Part shown: positions 34,201 to 45,758 of the stretch, piece after piece
Layout of the letters: each line of letters begins with the position of its first letter
Numbering within the stretch: position 1 is the stretch's first letter
Source: Liquidambar formosana
Taxonomy: Eukaryota; Streptophyta; Magnoliopsida; Saxifragales; Altingiaceae
Direction: 5' to 3'
DNA: 64,000 bases
NCBI GenBank assembly: GCA_039720395.1
Contig: CM077824.1
Location: forward strand, 23,017,278 to 23,081,277
The notes under the pieces: generated by a model
The model's input: the letters and a program-made list of their open reading frames with translations, nothing else
What the model was told of the DNA's origin: nothing
Databases searched by the model: none
Program-made: the position numbers and the translations under genes

Positions 34201-35060
34201 AACAGGCATGAGAGAAAAAGTTAATTAACCTCGTTCTCTCAGAAAAAGTGTTCCTTTCATATGTCGTGGCATTCTTCGTATTGACTTATAATTTGTTTGG
34301 GCATTCTTCGTACTGACTTATAATTTGTTTGGTTCACGAGAAAATAGCGTAGGGTTGAGAATTGGGGGGAGAAAAAACGGCTTAACCATTTTCTTTATTT
34401 TTTGGCTGGAAAAAAACAATCATTTTCTTTGGTTTGTTTAGGAAAGAAAAAGAATAGCCCCCACCAAGGTATATGGTTAACTTCCTATCTTGTATATATG
34501 GGTACCAAAGAAGAGCCATGCAGTGCCATAGAATTTCCCTTCATTTATGAGGTGTAATTTTTGTGGCCAAACAAGAGTTTTTCCACTTAAATTACCCATC
34601 CTCCTCCATTTTTTTCCTCACTAAACAAATGCTAAAAGAGCAAAAGAAAATATTAAAATTCTCTTTTTTTTTTCTTTTTCATTTTTTTTTCTCCTACTCT
34701 CCACTCTTCCATCCTACCAAATGGGTTGCTAATCTCTTTCAACAGATTGATTGTGATTGTTACCATATGGCAAGTCAACTATGTAAATGATATAAGATTG
34801 TAAATGAAGGCAGAATACGAATCTGCTTGCTTAAATAGGAGACTAGGCTTTGGAGATAAAAAAAATTGAGTGGAAATGCAGTTGATCAAACTATGGTCCT
34901 CTTCAGTAAATTTATCAAATTGATATGCCTCAACTAATCTTTCGATGTCATGTTTTCATGGTAAAGGAAAATGAGACAAAGTGAACTCTAAAAGGGTTGA
35001 CACTTGTCAGTTTTGCTTATCACCAATCCCATTAATCATCTATTTATATCTATATCTATA
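34201..35060. other. Spacer
   Basis: No gene recognised. CATTCTTCGTATTGACTTATAA at 34271 is repeated in tandem at 34302. T-rich open frames only. Confidence 0.45.
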
Positions 35061-35970
35061 TCTATACTATCTATAAAAGTTTCGTCTTAGAAAAACCTTT
35101 GATTGGCCATTACACCCCTATTTTAAATTTTCAATACTTATTTGTCCCTCTTTTAATTGATATCATGCCAATACTACCGCTGTCGTCCAACGTTAATCCT
35201 ACGTGTTAGAGTCAATCTTCCATATCTATATATGGTTTTCATACCAGTGTACTGGACTGTGAGAGTGATAAATATTGATCTAGCTTGGGATTGAAGGAGT
35301 TGTTATGAGTTTTGAACACTCTTATTTAATTTATAATCAATGTCTAAAGTCTACCCTTGTCATAAAACTAGGGTAATTCATTGTACCAACATCAAATCCT
35401 TCTTCTACTACTACATTTTAGATTCAATTTTACCTTAATTTTCTATTGTTTGCCATCACTTTTGCTTTTCTTATTTTCAATTTTATTTTTATGTTATCTC
35501 ACTCAGATTTCATATATAATTCGATGTCATCGTAAACTAGAAAATCATGTACGCTCACACAAGAAAAAACAAGAAAAAAAATTACAATTTAGTTTGCATC
35601 ATTGAATTTACTCTACATCACTTTCTTTTTTTCCTTGCATTCACCTTCTTTCATAGTAGTATAGATTGATTCTCTCTTTAATTTTTCATCATCTTCCTCA
35701 AAAACCAAACTATTCTTAACTACAATAATAAACAATCGATCTAAGGCATCAGAAGTCAGGCTAATACCTCATATAAGTGAGTAATGAGTGTGTTAGGGGC
35801 AATGGCCATACCTACGGCCCCTATAAGTGATATTTTGATAATCACCCATGGAAAAAAAAGTACCATTTATTATTGTCGTCTTAGATGGAAAAAACTCCAT
35901 GGGAAAAAAATTGATTTTTGATTTCTATTAATTGGTTGAATTGTTTGTAACACACGTGCGCACTAACTAG
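35061..35970 (+). mobile_element. Helitron-type element D, 910 bp
   Basis: Begins TCTATACTATCTATAAAAG preceded by A and ends CACGTGCGCACTAACTAG followed by T, the A|TC...CTAG|T signature of plant Helitrons. Just inside the start it shares CCTTTGATTGGCCATTACAC with the general family layout. No coding capacity. Confidence 0.8.
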
Positions 35971-36121
35971 TAAATTATAAATATCCCAATGATTCACCAT
36001 AATGACGTAAGAAATGACTCTTCTACCAATTCCTCATTCCTAGTCCCATAATTGACTTGAGTGTCGGAATGTTTCATGTAAGATCGAAGCTAAGGAGGAG
36101 GTGATCCATTATTCCACATCT

Positions 36122-36555
36122 CAAAGTAAATGACAATGGAAATCTAATTTTAGATCCTACTAGTCAACTAGTACCAGATAGTATTAATACTCTCGTATAT
36201 ACAATTATAAAACATTTTATTGGAGATCCATTAACGATCACTAATAGAGCAAGTGAAATATTATCCAATTTAAGGTGTTCAAAACTTGAGGATTTTAGAT
36301 GGTATAAAAATGTATTTTTCAATAGACTCTTTCTTAGAGAAGATTGTTACAATGATTATTGGAAAAAAAAGATTTATCTCTGCTTACCAACCCTATTTAG
36401 TGAAAAAATTAAACAAAAATTAAGAAGTATTCATAATGGAACAATAAATTATCATATTTTATCTTATAGTGCCATAGTCTCTCTTATCAATACTGAAGGA
36501 TTAGCATTATGTACAGATTTAAAGATTAAAACCCAAATGAAAAAACAAAAAAGAT
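36122..36555 (+). repeat. Viral terminal redundancy, left copy
   Basis: Coat-protein-region sequence matching 47446-47878 at roughly 93-94% by eye, with a few single-base indels in A runs. The matches begin and end abruptly at both places. Confidence 0.93.
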
Positions 36556-36911
36556 TAGGAATAGCAGAATTAGGACAATTTTCTGAACAATTTGGTTATA
36601 CTAAATTAGAAGCCCCATCTTACAAACACAAAAAACAATGAAAAATATCTAAAAGATCACAACGTTCTAATCCTCCAAAATATAAATTTAAAAGTAGAAA
36701 ATATAGTTGGTTAAAATATCCAACAAAGCACCAAAGTTGTAAGTATTCAAAAAATCAAAATAGACAACAGCAATCAAGACATTCTAAAAATCCTTAAAAA
36801 AAACTCCAAAATGTTGGAATTGTGGAAAAATTGGCCATTACAAGAATAATTGCCCATTAAAGGCCAAGATCGATTTTTTAGAAATATCAGATGAACTCAA
36901 GTTAGCATTAT

Positions 36912-36916
36912 ACAAT
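36912..36916 (+). repeat. Target duplication acaat, left
   Basis: ACAAT precedes the element and recurs at 39391-39395; it belongs to viral coding sequence. Confidence 0.8.
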
Positions 36917-37523
36917 TGTGAGGACCTGTTTTCTTAATAGGGATTAATACGGCTTAATATATGATTAGCGTAGTTAATCCCTTGATTTGTTGGATAACCT
37001 CATGTAAGGGTAATCTATGTGTATGATAATATAATATAATATGTGTTCTGATGCTTATTTTGATGAATTGAGTATCCTAAGTGAGTGTTAGGCCTTATTT
37101 GTAGTTTTGGGTTAAGCTATTGAAATTTGGCTAAGTGTGGGAGAAAAATGAATTTTCGTAAATCTTTGTTTTTAAAAATAGTTTTTGGCGGTAATAGAAA
37201 TTTATAATATTATAAGACATTGGTGATTTTATGGGAATTTATTAGCATGTTTAGATTGAGCTTCACACATGTTTGTTTTAAGAAAATCTGTCAGGAGACG
37301 GATTTTGTACTGAAACTTGGAAATGAGATTTTGATATATTGGGAATTTGATTTTTCTGATATTTTATTTGGATTCAAATGGGGGGTTATTTGCTTATTTT
37401 CATTAAATAACTTAAAGTAATCTTCTCCATTCTTTTACTTAAATGTTTCGAATGAAAATAAGGCTGATGTCTGTGCTGATGGAGAGTTGCCTGACTGACT
37501 GTCTATTTTCAGCTGTCTGTATA

Positions 37524-37670
37524 TTTCAGACGGCTGAAACATGTTTCAGCTGTCTGAAAGACTATTTTCAGCCGGCTGAAAGTTCATGTCAACCAACTGA
37601 AAATTCCAGAGAGAAATGTTTTGTGTTGGGCACTTTCAGCCGGTTGAAAATATTTTTCAGCCATTTGAAA
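37524..37670 (+). promoter_or_regulatory. Array of five 16-bp palindromes in the U3-like region
   Basis: Five copies of TTTCAGCCGGCTGAAA or near variants start at 37524, 37544, 37566, 37634 and 37655. The copy at 37566 is a perfect palindrome. The array ends about 55 bp upstream of the TATA box. Paired spacing of 20-22 bp is two helical turns, so dimeric factors could bind the same DNA face; that role is inferred. Confidence 0.75.
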
Positions 37671-37724
37671 GTGTCGGCGGACAGCTTCAATAAAAGGTTA
37701 AAATGATCCTTTTGCCCTCCTTTT

Positions 37725-37734
37725 CTATATAAAC
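37725..37734 (+). promoter_or_regulatory. TATA box of LTR element 1
   Basis: CTATATAAAC, downstream of the palindrome array. Confidence 0.65.
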
Positions 37735-39390
37735 TCTTAACCCACGAATTTCTTTCCATTTTCTTCCAACCAATAGAGAGAGAGAAAATGAGAGAGGGAG
37801 AGTGACGGGGGAGGTTGTGGGTGGCTCGCCGGAGCATGGCAGCCCCGATCCGATGCCGGCAAGCTTGGATTCGTCATAGTTTGGCCCGATCTACGTGTGT
37901 GTAGGGATGGTTTGGCATTTGCATCACTCATTTTTGAGGTATGGGACATTTTCTCATTTTAAACCCTTGTGGCATGGGGGTTTGGATATAAATCATGTAG
38001 TTTTACATGTATTTGGTAGTTTTTGCATAAATATCATGCATGGGGTATATAATTGCTAGGTTTTACAAATTGTGGAAACCTAGGGTTTGATTCACATAAT
38101 ATTTTGTTATAAAAATGTTGTTTTTGAAATCATTCGTTTGGAAATGATTTATGAAAGTTATTTATTGTGATTTTTATGAACCCACCTGTTATATGGTTTT
38201 CTTGGAAAATTTATATATATAAAATTTTTCGGTTTATATGGAAATTATGGAGTCATTTCATATGGTTTTTTTTAAGAACAAACCTATTATGTAGTTTTTG
38301 GAAAATTTATATATAATTTTCCGGATTATGTGAGAATTATGAAATTAATAAATGAAAAGGAAAGTGTTGATGATATGGATAGAGTGATGAGGGCTAATGG
38401 AGACAGGATTACTGCGGTCCCAAAGGAACGGGATGTCTTGCCGTGTCTTCCTATCCTTTAGTCCTGAGTTACGTGCCCAAATATGATGTTACTTTCTGGT
38501 CCAAGTAGGATCATATTGTTTCCTCATGATGGGTTACTTTCTGGACCATGTAGGATCCATAGTGTTTCCCCTTATTTTCCACACGCGAGGGCCTCGCATG
38601 ACCTGGGGAGGATTTATCAGTTTGAAAGACTGATATTATGGATTGTCGGATATGGCAGATGATGATTATTGGCTTATAAGGCCGTGATATAGAATTTGGA
38701 AAGAATAATAATGAATTATGAATAACTTGAGTTACTTCTTACCTTTTTAAAAATAAAAAGGGGTGTTGGTATTAAAAGATTTAAACTTCTGTAGTTTATT
38801 TCATTATAAATGTATTAGTTTTATTTATTGAAAATTATATTGCAAACTAATCAATGGTTTTGCAAGGTTCTTAAAAAGTATATAAACTATGATTTTTAAA
38901 ACCTTGGGGTTACTGTGAGAAATGTTTTCCTACTGAGCGTGTAGCTAATACCCCCACAGTTTTCTTGCAGGTCATATTTTCAAAGCTAAGTTGACTTGGG
39001 TTTTGGGAGCACGTCAGCATGCTTGCATTCATGTAGAGAATATTGGAGATAGGCTTTGAACCTAGGCATGTATTAATTTTAATTTCATGGCCTGTAATAA
39101 TTAATTGAGTAGTGGATGCATATCTGAATGAGGCCTATGTGACTACGATGCGGCTGGTAGATTTCTTTATTTTGGAATATTGTGTGGATGGCTGGAAATG
39201 CTTATAAATGTGTTTTCTACGGGTTTTATAACTAGTCGATAACTTGGTATGTCCTATTTACAGACGAGACCATACCGGGTTTTCTAAAAATATTTTCAAA
39301 AGAATTATTTTTATTAAACATCTACCAAACTTGGCTTTAAAAGTGGTTTTCTTACTACTTAACTAATGGTCTCAATTTCGGGTCGTTGAA

Positions 39391-40264
39391 ACAATCTTTT
39401 AAAAGAAAATTCCAACCCAAAATTAGAAACCCAATCAATAGAAGAACTTAATGAATTAGAACAAAATCAGCCCCAAGATGATATCCCAGAATCGTCTTCC
39501 TCTTCAGGTTACAGTATTGAATCAAATAATGAAAAAGTTCAAAATTGTACAACAACAGCTTGTTGTAACAAAGATAAAACATTAATGCCTTTAACAGCAG
39601 AAGAAAAACAATTAGTAGATTTTGTTGATACTATACCAGACCCCAAAGTTAGAATAACATACTTAAATAATCTTTCCAATACCATATCCCAAACTAGCCA
39701 AACATCTATGCTAACCTTCAATACTTACCCTAATTATAATCTTACCAATATCATAAATAGATTTGATAAAAATAAATCTAGACCAACTACAATTGAAGAC
39801 TTACAATATGAAATTAATTTGGGAAAAATAAAAATAAGGTATCTCAAAGCACAAGTACAAGAATTACAACAACTAAAATTACAAATGCAAGACTTTAAAT
39901 GTTAACAAGATTATCTAACCCAACAAATCCTTGAACTTAAACATACAGAATTTAATATCACTCCAAAACGTCAAGACGAAGAAAGCCAGGATCTAGATGC
40001 TATACAAATAGCAACAATGATAGATTACTAGAAATGGCATGTTTATGTAACCCTTATAATCAATGAAGCATTCTGTATTAACACATGCATTAGTTGACTT
40101 TGGTGCAAACATGAATTGTATTCGGCAAGGATTAGTACCAACACATTTTGTACAAAGAACAATTGAACAACTGAGTGCAACTGACGGAACAAAAATGAAA
40201 ATCAATTTCAAACTTGATAATGTCCAAGTATGTAACCAAAAAACTTATATAAAGACACTATTCA
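39391..40264 (+). pseudogene. Pararetrovirus ORF1: linker and protease, first part
   Basis: Continues the viral ORF after the LTR element. An acidic/coiled linker (open frame 39585-39905, rich in Gln/Lys near its end) is followed by a retropepsin-like domain from about 40063. The active-site position holds Asp-Phe-Gly-Ala (40096-40107) where aspartic proteases usually have Asp-Thr/Ser-Gly-Ala. Stops at about 39903 and 40028 break the frame. Cut at 40264 by a Helitron; the domain's second signature lies beyond it. Confidence 0.75.
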
Positions 40265-41881
40265 TCTATACTACCTATAAAAAGATGAATGTGAGAAAAA
40301 CTTTTGATTGACTAATATACCCTTATTTTAATTTTTAAATACACAACTACCCTTCTGCATATATAAGAAATACAACAATATAAAACACAAACCTTAATAA
40401 GAATTCTAAGGAAACTACACAACTACCCTTCTACATATATCGGAAATATAGCAATCTAAAACACATACCTTAATAAGAATTCTAAGGAAACTATACAACG
40501 ACCCTTCTGCATATATAGGAAATATAGCAATATAAAACACATACCTTAATAATAATTTTAAGAAAACTATAATTCATATAATAATTAAATAAAACCAAAC
40601 CCAGATAGGAATTTTAAGGAAACAGAAACTATAATTCGTATATAATAAACAATAATTTTAAGGAAACTATAATTCGTATTTTAAGGAAACTCATTCTCTT
40701 TCTCATTTGTTCTTGCTGATAAAAAATCCCTTGTAAGAGGTATGTATTTTATTTTATTATTTTTTTTTAATTGCTCAATCTCTATATTGTCTTTTTGATT
40801 TTTTCTTGGAGATTAAAATTCCATTCTCAAGACTACACTATTTATGGGTGATTTGAGGGGTGGGTCGGAGAATAAGGGCCTTAAGTTTCTAAATGTTCTT
40901 GATGAGGAATCTTGCCTTATTTTTTTGATTTGTAATTTTTCCCATTTTTTGAATCCTAATATTAGTTTTCGTGCTATGTTATCTTTGGTTGTTTCAATTA
41001 ATGGGATGTTGAGCTCCAATGATGAATTGTGGAATGTCTTGCTACAAAGTGGGGATCCATAAATTCTTCAGCCAAAAAACTAAAAAAATAAAAAAAATAC
41101 AAAGAAGTTGAAGAGAGGTAGTAGTAAAGTTTCATTTGGATGAAGTGGAATAATATCCCATTATAGTAATATGGTGTTATGACTCTTGTCTTTTTTAGCA
41201 TGTACTTATTCTTTAAGTGATCCAAAATGTATTAGAATTTGTTGATGTGTAAGTCACATTATATAAACTACTAATTCGTTAATAAATTTAGTCTATTCTT
41301 TTGCATATAAGTTCTATGATACAATGGACTTGCCATATCGTTAACAATTCAACCAAATTAAATTCTCTTTAGAGATTAAGTATATACTTTCTCCATTTAT
41401 TTTGGTTCTAATTATTTTCTTTTTTACTTCTTCATTGATATGTTTCTTATTGTAGATGTATAGAAAATTGGTGGACAATAAGTTATTTATCCAGATTCTT
41501 GATAGTTACGTGTCATTATGTATTAGCATTTCTTTCCAGATCATTTGATGTACACGGACTAAAACCTTCTATGAAGTAATAAATAATTTCTTAACATCTC
41601 AAATCTTCACACTTGATATGGATTAAATGTTAAAGAAAAATGGCCGCATAACCTTCCTTAAGTAAATAAAGTTTATATTTAATTGATATGGACAATATTG
41701 AATTGATAATTACCCGATGAGAGGCTATGTTACATGAAAAGGGTCAATCCCTATTCAAGCTAAAAAGATCTTGGGAAGCATCGATCTTTTATATGTTTAT
41801 TTAAGAAAAATAATTGATGATCTTTAAATCATTTTATTATTGACAAAAAATTCACGTGCAACGCATGTGTGCAATAACTAG
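40265..41881 (+). mobile_element. Helitron-type element E, 1617 bp, inside the viral protease
   Basis: Starts TCTATACTACCTATAAAAAG after an A and ends GTGTGCAATAACTAG before a T, with the palindromic ACGTGCAACGCATGTGTGC just inside the end. The first ~110 bp match the minus-strand 5' ends at 31665 and 33963. Interior: four diverged ~60-bp blocks with ACTACCCTTCTGCATATAT and AATTCTAAGGAAACTA repeated in tandem (40340-40690), then AT-rich sequence. No Rep/helicase. The viral protease continues directly after it, which fixes both borders. Confidence 0.88.
40340..40690 (+). repeat. Imperfect tandem repeats inside Helitron E
   Basis: Units of about 65-75 bp containing ACTACCCTTCTRCATATAT, AACACATACCTTAATAAGAA and TTTAAGGAAACTATA, present four to five times with decreasing similarity. 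Confidence 0.65.
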
Positions 41882-42030
41882 TTTTATTAAAAGACTTAAC
41901 TAAACTAGTTATATTAGGAACCCCATTTTTAAGACTCATTACTCCTTTTAGTGTACATGAAGATGGTATACATACGCGACTAACAAGAAGAGATTTAATA
42001 TTTAAATTTATTGACTAACCACAAACTCGC
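41882..42030 (+). pseudogene. Pararetrovirus protease, second part
   Basis: Resumes the domain cut at 40264. The I-L-G-T-P-F block (about 41916-41935) is the hydrophobic-Gly signature near the C-terminus of retropepsins. A stop follows at about 42016. Confidence 0.7.
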
Positions 42031-43587
42031 GAAATTAATAAGATTAACATTCTTAAATCTCAATTGATCACAACATTAAATTTAATTTCCAGAAAGACTC
42101 AGCATAATAAACATCTCCAAAGTGAAGTCCAAACACTCAAAATAGAATAAACATTAGAAATTCCAGAAATGAAAACAAAAATAAACCAGTTTCATTCTTT
42201 GTTAAAACAAACTGTTTGCTCTAATCTACCCAACTCCTTTTGGAATAGAAAGAAGCATGTTGTTAGTCTTCCTTATGAATCAAACTTTAAAGAATCACAA
42301 ATTTCAACAAAAGCACGACCCATACAAATGAATCAAACATTATTAGAATATTTCCAAAAAAAATTCAAGAATTATTCGACAAAAAATTAATTAGGAAAAG
42401 TAAGTCTCTATGGAATTGCTCAGCATTTTATGTTAATAAACCAGCTGAAATAGAAAGAGGAACTCCAAGGCGAGTTATTAATTACAAACCATCAAATAAA
42501 GTACTCAAATGGATAAGTACCCAATTCCTAATAAACAAGATCTACTTAGGTTATATAATGCCAAAATATTTTCTAAATTTGATATGAAATCATGATTTTG
42601 GCAAATACAACTCAAAGAAGAAGATAGGTACAAAACAACTTTTAATGTTCTTTTCGGTCAATACGAATGGAATGTTATGTCATTTGGATTAAAAAATGTT
42701 CCATCAGAATTCCAAAATATTATGAATAAAATTTTTAGTCCATACACAGAATGGTCAATAGTTTATATTGATGATGTTTTAATATATTCTCCAACAATAG
42801 AAAAACATTGGAAACATTTACACACATTCTTTAAAGTAATCAAACATAGTGGTTTAGTACTCTTAGAATCTAAAATAAAACTATTTCAACCAAAAATTAG
42901 ATTTCTTGGACAGTATATTCATCATGGCACCATTACCCCAATAGAACAAAGTCTAGAATTTTCTAGCAAATTTCTAGATGAAATTAAGGACAAAACACAA
43001 TTGCAAAGGTCTCTAGGAAGCTTAAACTATATAGGAAGCTTTTATAAAGATTTGCATAAAATATGCAAATCTTTATATGATAGATTAAAGAAATTCCTCC
43101 AACATGGTCATCTCAACATACACACATTGTTAAACTAATTATAACAAGAATAACACATCAACCATTGTTACAAATTGCCAATCCACAAGCCTTTAAAATA
43201 GTAGAAACAAATGCTTCCGATATAAGATATAGTGGTATTTTGAAACAAAAAATTGATCAAGAACAATTAGTACGCTTTACATCTGGAATTTGGAATTCCT
43301 CCCAGAAAAATTATAGTACTATTAAAAAGGAAATTTTAAGTATTATTTTATGCATTTCAAAATTCCAGTTTGACCTTTTAAATCAAAAGTTTTTATTAAG
43401 AGTTGATTGTAAGAGTGCCAAGACAGTTTTAGAAAAAGATGTCAAAAACATTGCTTTAAAACAATTTTTTGCCAGATGGCAAGCCATTTTAAGTGTTTTT
43501 TATTTTGAAATAGAATTTATTAAAGGAGAAAACAATAGCCTACCTGATTTCCTCTTATGGGAATTCTTGCAGGGTTCTCATGGGTGA
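42031..43587 (+). pseudogene. Pararetrovirus reverse transcriptase and RNase H (ORF1 C-terminus)
   Basis: RT copies the pregenomic RNA to DNA; RNase H removes the template. The polymerase motif YIDD is at 42764-42775, preceded by the FGL.N-P block and followed by the thumb and an FLG..I motif. RNase H follows (about 43165-43580), with a readable catalytic-type Asp in its RVDCKSA block. Breaks: stop at about 42389, frame changes near 42390-42510, a TGA at 42593-42595 replacing a normally Gly codon, a stop at 43136 and a gap of frame before 43165. The ORF ends TGA at 43585-43587, overlapping the start of ORF2. Not functional. Confidence 0.85.
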
Positions 43588-44908
43588 TAAACCCAAACCA
43601 ACTAGTAAAGCAGACTATACTATGAAAAAGAAGGAATTTCCTTCTTCCGAGACACCTTTATTTCACTCTATTCCAATTACACAGCATGGCCTTCGGCCCA
43701 CATGTACTAGACCTCCATTATCCCTTTCAGGAAAACAATCATATCCTCCACATTTGTTCCCTACTTCGCTAAACCCATTTGCTCCATTGGACTTTCCAAA
43801 ACTTCCAAGTTCTTCTAACCTTTCAAAAGGGCAAACATTTGCTAAAGTAGTAGCCAGTCCTTTACATTTAACATCCTCTCCAGTAGTACAAAACCCATCA
43901 CAATTCTTAGAGCCTTCAGCTCTTCCCGAAAATGTAGTTCCCTCTCAATACATTTATAATCATAACCTCTTGCCTATAATAGCCATAGAACCTGAATTTA
44001 GGGCAGTAATTCCCTACCAAGTATTTCTTCTTGAACGACATTGGCTTTCTCCTCTTGGAGATAAGTCTCAAACTTATTATGAATTTATTCTTATTGATAC
44101 AGACTCTGCCTTAATTACCCATGTTCCAGACAAAAAAAATGCAGCACATTTTAAATGTAGGATCCTTAAGGTCCTATCATATTATGATTGGAACCAAGCT
44201 CTCCATACTCCCAAAAATTTCTCCCAAGAACATTATCCTCTAGCCTATACCTACTTTGATTATATTGATGCTTGGTATAAAACATTTTCTTTCCAAAATT
44301 CCAATAGAAACCATTAATGGTTCTTTTATTTTTGCCAAACCATAGTTTATAAATTCCCAACCTGGTTTAACCAATGGTTTTTCTGGTTTGGACCAGATAA
44401 CCAAATACTTCCCCCTCTTGTTCTCGAGGGATTTAAACATTTCTTTAATCATTCATCATTCCTAGAACAAGAACATAGTCCTCCTCTTTTTATTTTTCTT
44501 GCCTTATTTCAGCTCCCATGGATCTCTAAATGGGACTATGTTATTTCACCCATTGGATCTCATCCTTCTACTCCTCATTTATGTCGATGGTTCTCCTTCA
44601 AATGGTGGGATCGTGCCAATGCTCAAAAAGCATATGTCCCAAATATTATTCTTTTCTTTCAAAAAAATCCCAAGTATTATAAACGACCAATCCAAGAAAA
44701 TTCTACAAGTGAATTTCTAGCAGTTAAATCCAAAAAGCAATCCAAAATAGCATCATCCAAATCCAAGTCTGAGTACAAAAAGTATTTGCTTGAGGCTCTG
44801 TCACAAGCAGATTCAGATGAAGAACACTCAGATGAAGCTTCCTCATCCCATCCTTTCAACCAGAATGAGGACGATTGTTATGGAATTGAATTTTTCTCAC
44901 AGATGTAA
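43580..44908 (+). pseudogene. Pararetrovirus ORF2 (unknown function), one internal stop
   Basis: A second frame starts at ATG 43580, overlapping the RNase H stop by 8 bases, and would run 442 codons to TAA 44906-44908. It is open except for a single TAA at 44315-44317 (codon 246). The N-terminal third is Pro/Ser-rich; the middle is aromatic-rich (many Trp, Phe and Tyr); the C-terminus is Lys-rich then acidic (Asp/Glu/Ser). An ORF of this size after RNase H is characteristic of florendoviruses, where its role is not known; I recognise no domain. It is the best preserved reading frame of the virus. A host gene is unlikely because of the overlap with RNase H. Confidence 0.75.
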
Positions 44909-45336
44909 CCCATCTGCCATTACAAGAATAGTGTTAAGCCTAGCCCAAACTTCTAGAATTATTCAAGCTCCACAGCCACCGACACAACAATCTGGTGAAT
45001 AGTTCATTTGGATTCCATTATTGCTCGTGAACAATAATTCCAGACATCATTATTTCCAAGGATAGCTTTCAGCACCAAAGGATAAGAATAGTAAAACAAA
45101 CAAACAAAAAAAGAAAAAAGAAAAAAAAAAGAAAAAGAATACTTTCAGTACTTACTGTTCACTGTTCACATCATGCCTACTTTTGTCAGCCACATTTATG
45201 ATTTCTAGCTCCACTAGCCAACTGTGAGATATTCTACTATCTTCCAGTAGCAACAAGAGGACAAACACAATTTACAAATTTGTTTGGAATCCGCCAAAAG
45301 TTTTACGGATATGTTTGAAATCCGCCAATTCTTAGG

Positions 45337-45347
45337 TTATAAATAAG
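45337..45347 (+). promoter_or_regulatory. TATA box of the viral promoter
   Basis: TTATAAATAAG, about 230 bp upstream of the primer-binding site. Confidence 0.65.
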
Positions 45348-45567
45348 AACCAAAGTAGTTGGTTCAGGCATCCTGTAATTTTGTAATTATACCCAGCTAC
45401 CTCTCTCTCTAAAATCCTCTAGTTCTGAACTTTCTTCTCTTCTTACTATAAGCCTTCTGCTTCTTTCTCAACCACCCTTTGTAAGTATTTCTTTCTTTAT
45501 TTTCAGTATTGTAATTTTCAGGTTTTGTAATCTAATTTAGTATTTGTATAATATCTACTGTTAGATT

Positions 45568-45585
45568 TGGTATTAGAGCCATGTT
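45568..45585 (+). other. tRNA-Met primer-binding site
   Basis: TGGTATTAGAGCCATGTT matches the complement of the plant initiator tRNA-Met 3' end at 16 of 18 positions. This is where Caulimoviridae prime minus-strand DNA synthesis and where their genome numbering starts by convention. Confidence 0.85.
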
Positions 45586-45758
45586 GCTTTTACTTATGAG
45601 AATTTTATTTATTTTGTATTTTCGATTTGATCTGGTCTTAATTGATCTCTCTATTTTCCGAGATACTGTGTTAGGTGTTAAGGTATGTGATTACTGTGTG
45701 GTCACCATAATAGTGTGAAAATAGTCAGTCTCTAGGATTTCAGTCTCTTAAATACAAA

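Larger units (their letters stand above)
36122..36916 (+). pseudogene. Pararetrovirus coat protein C-terminal part with zinc knuckle
   Basis: Fragment of the capsid region of ORF1. Positions 36812-36853 encode a CCHC zinc knuckle (C-x2-C-x4-H-x4-C, starting CWNC), the RNA-binding finger found at the capsid C-terminus in this family. A basic Lys/Arg-rich stretch precedes it. Interrupted by a stop at about 36639 and small frameshifts, and cut at 36916 by the LTR-type element; the ORF resumes at 39391. Confidence 0.8.
36917..39390 (+). mobile_element. Solo-LTR-like element 1, 2474 bp, inserted in the viral ORF
   Basis: Starts TGTGAGGACC and ends GGGTCGTTGAA, flanked by the 5-bp duplication ACAAT. 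The end is one base off the expected CA, which the related copy at 53535-55654 does have. Both copies share their 3' portion (37816-39390 against 53955-55654), e.g. CCAAAGGAACGGGA and TCTTGCCGTGTCTTCCTATC, while their 5' portions differ. A TATA box (CTATATAAAC, 37725-37734) and no coding capacity fit an LTR; single occurrence plus target duplication fits a solo LTR left by unequal recombination. Family unknown, perhaps Ty3/gypsy from the TGT...ACA ends. Confidence 0.8.
44909..45758 (+). promoter_or_regulatory. Pararetrovirus intergenic region with promoter and leader
   Basis: Non-coding region between ORF2 and the movement protein. It holds an A/G-rich run (45096-45140), a 17-bp near-repeat (TGTTTGGAATCCGCCAA at 45281 and TGTTTGAAATCCGCCAA at 45312), a TATA box (45337-45347), a leader with CT repeats, and the primer-binding site. 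This is where the pregenomic RNA would start. Confidence 0.75.

Noticed and set aside
40340..40690. CRISPR-like array of repeats
   Set aside because: Units are diverged, without constant-length spacers, inside a Helitron in plant DNA: tandem repeat decay.
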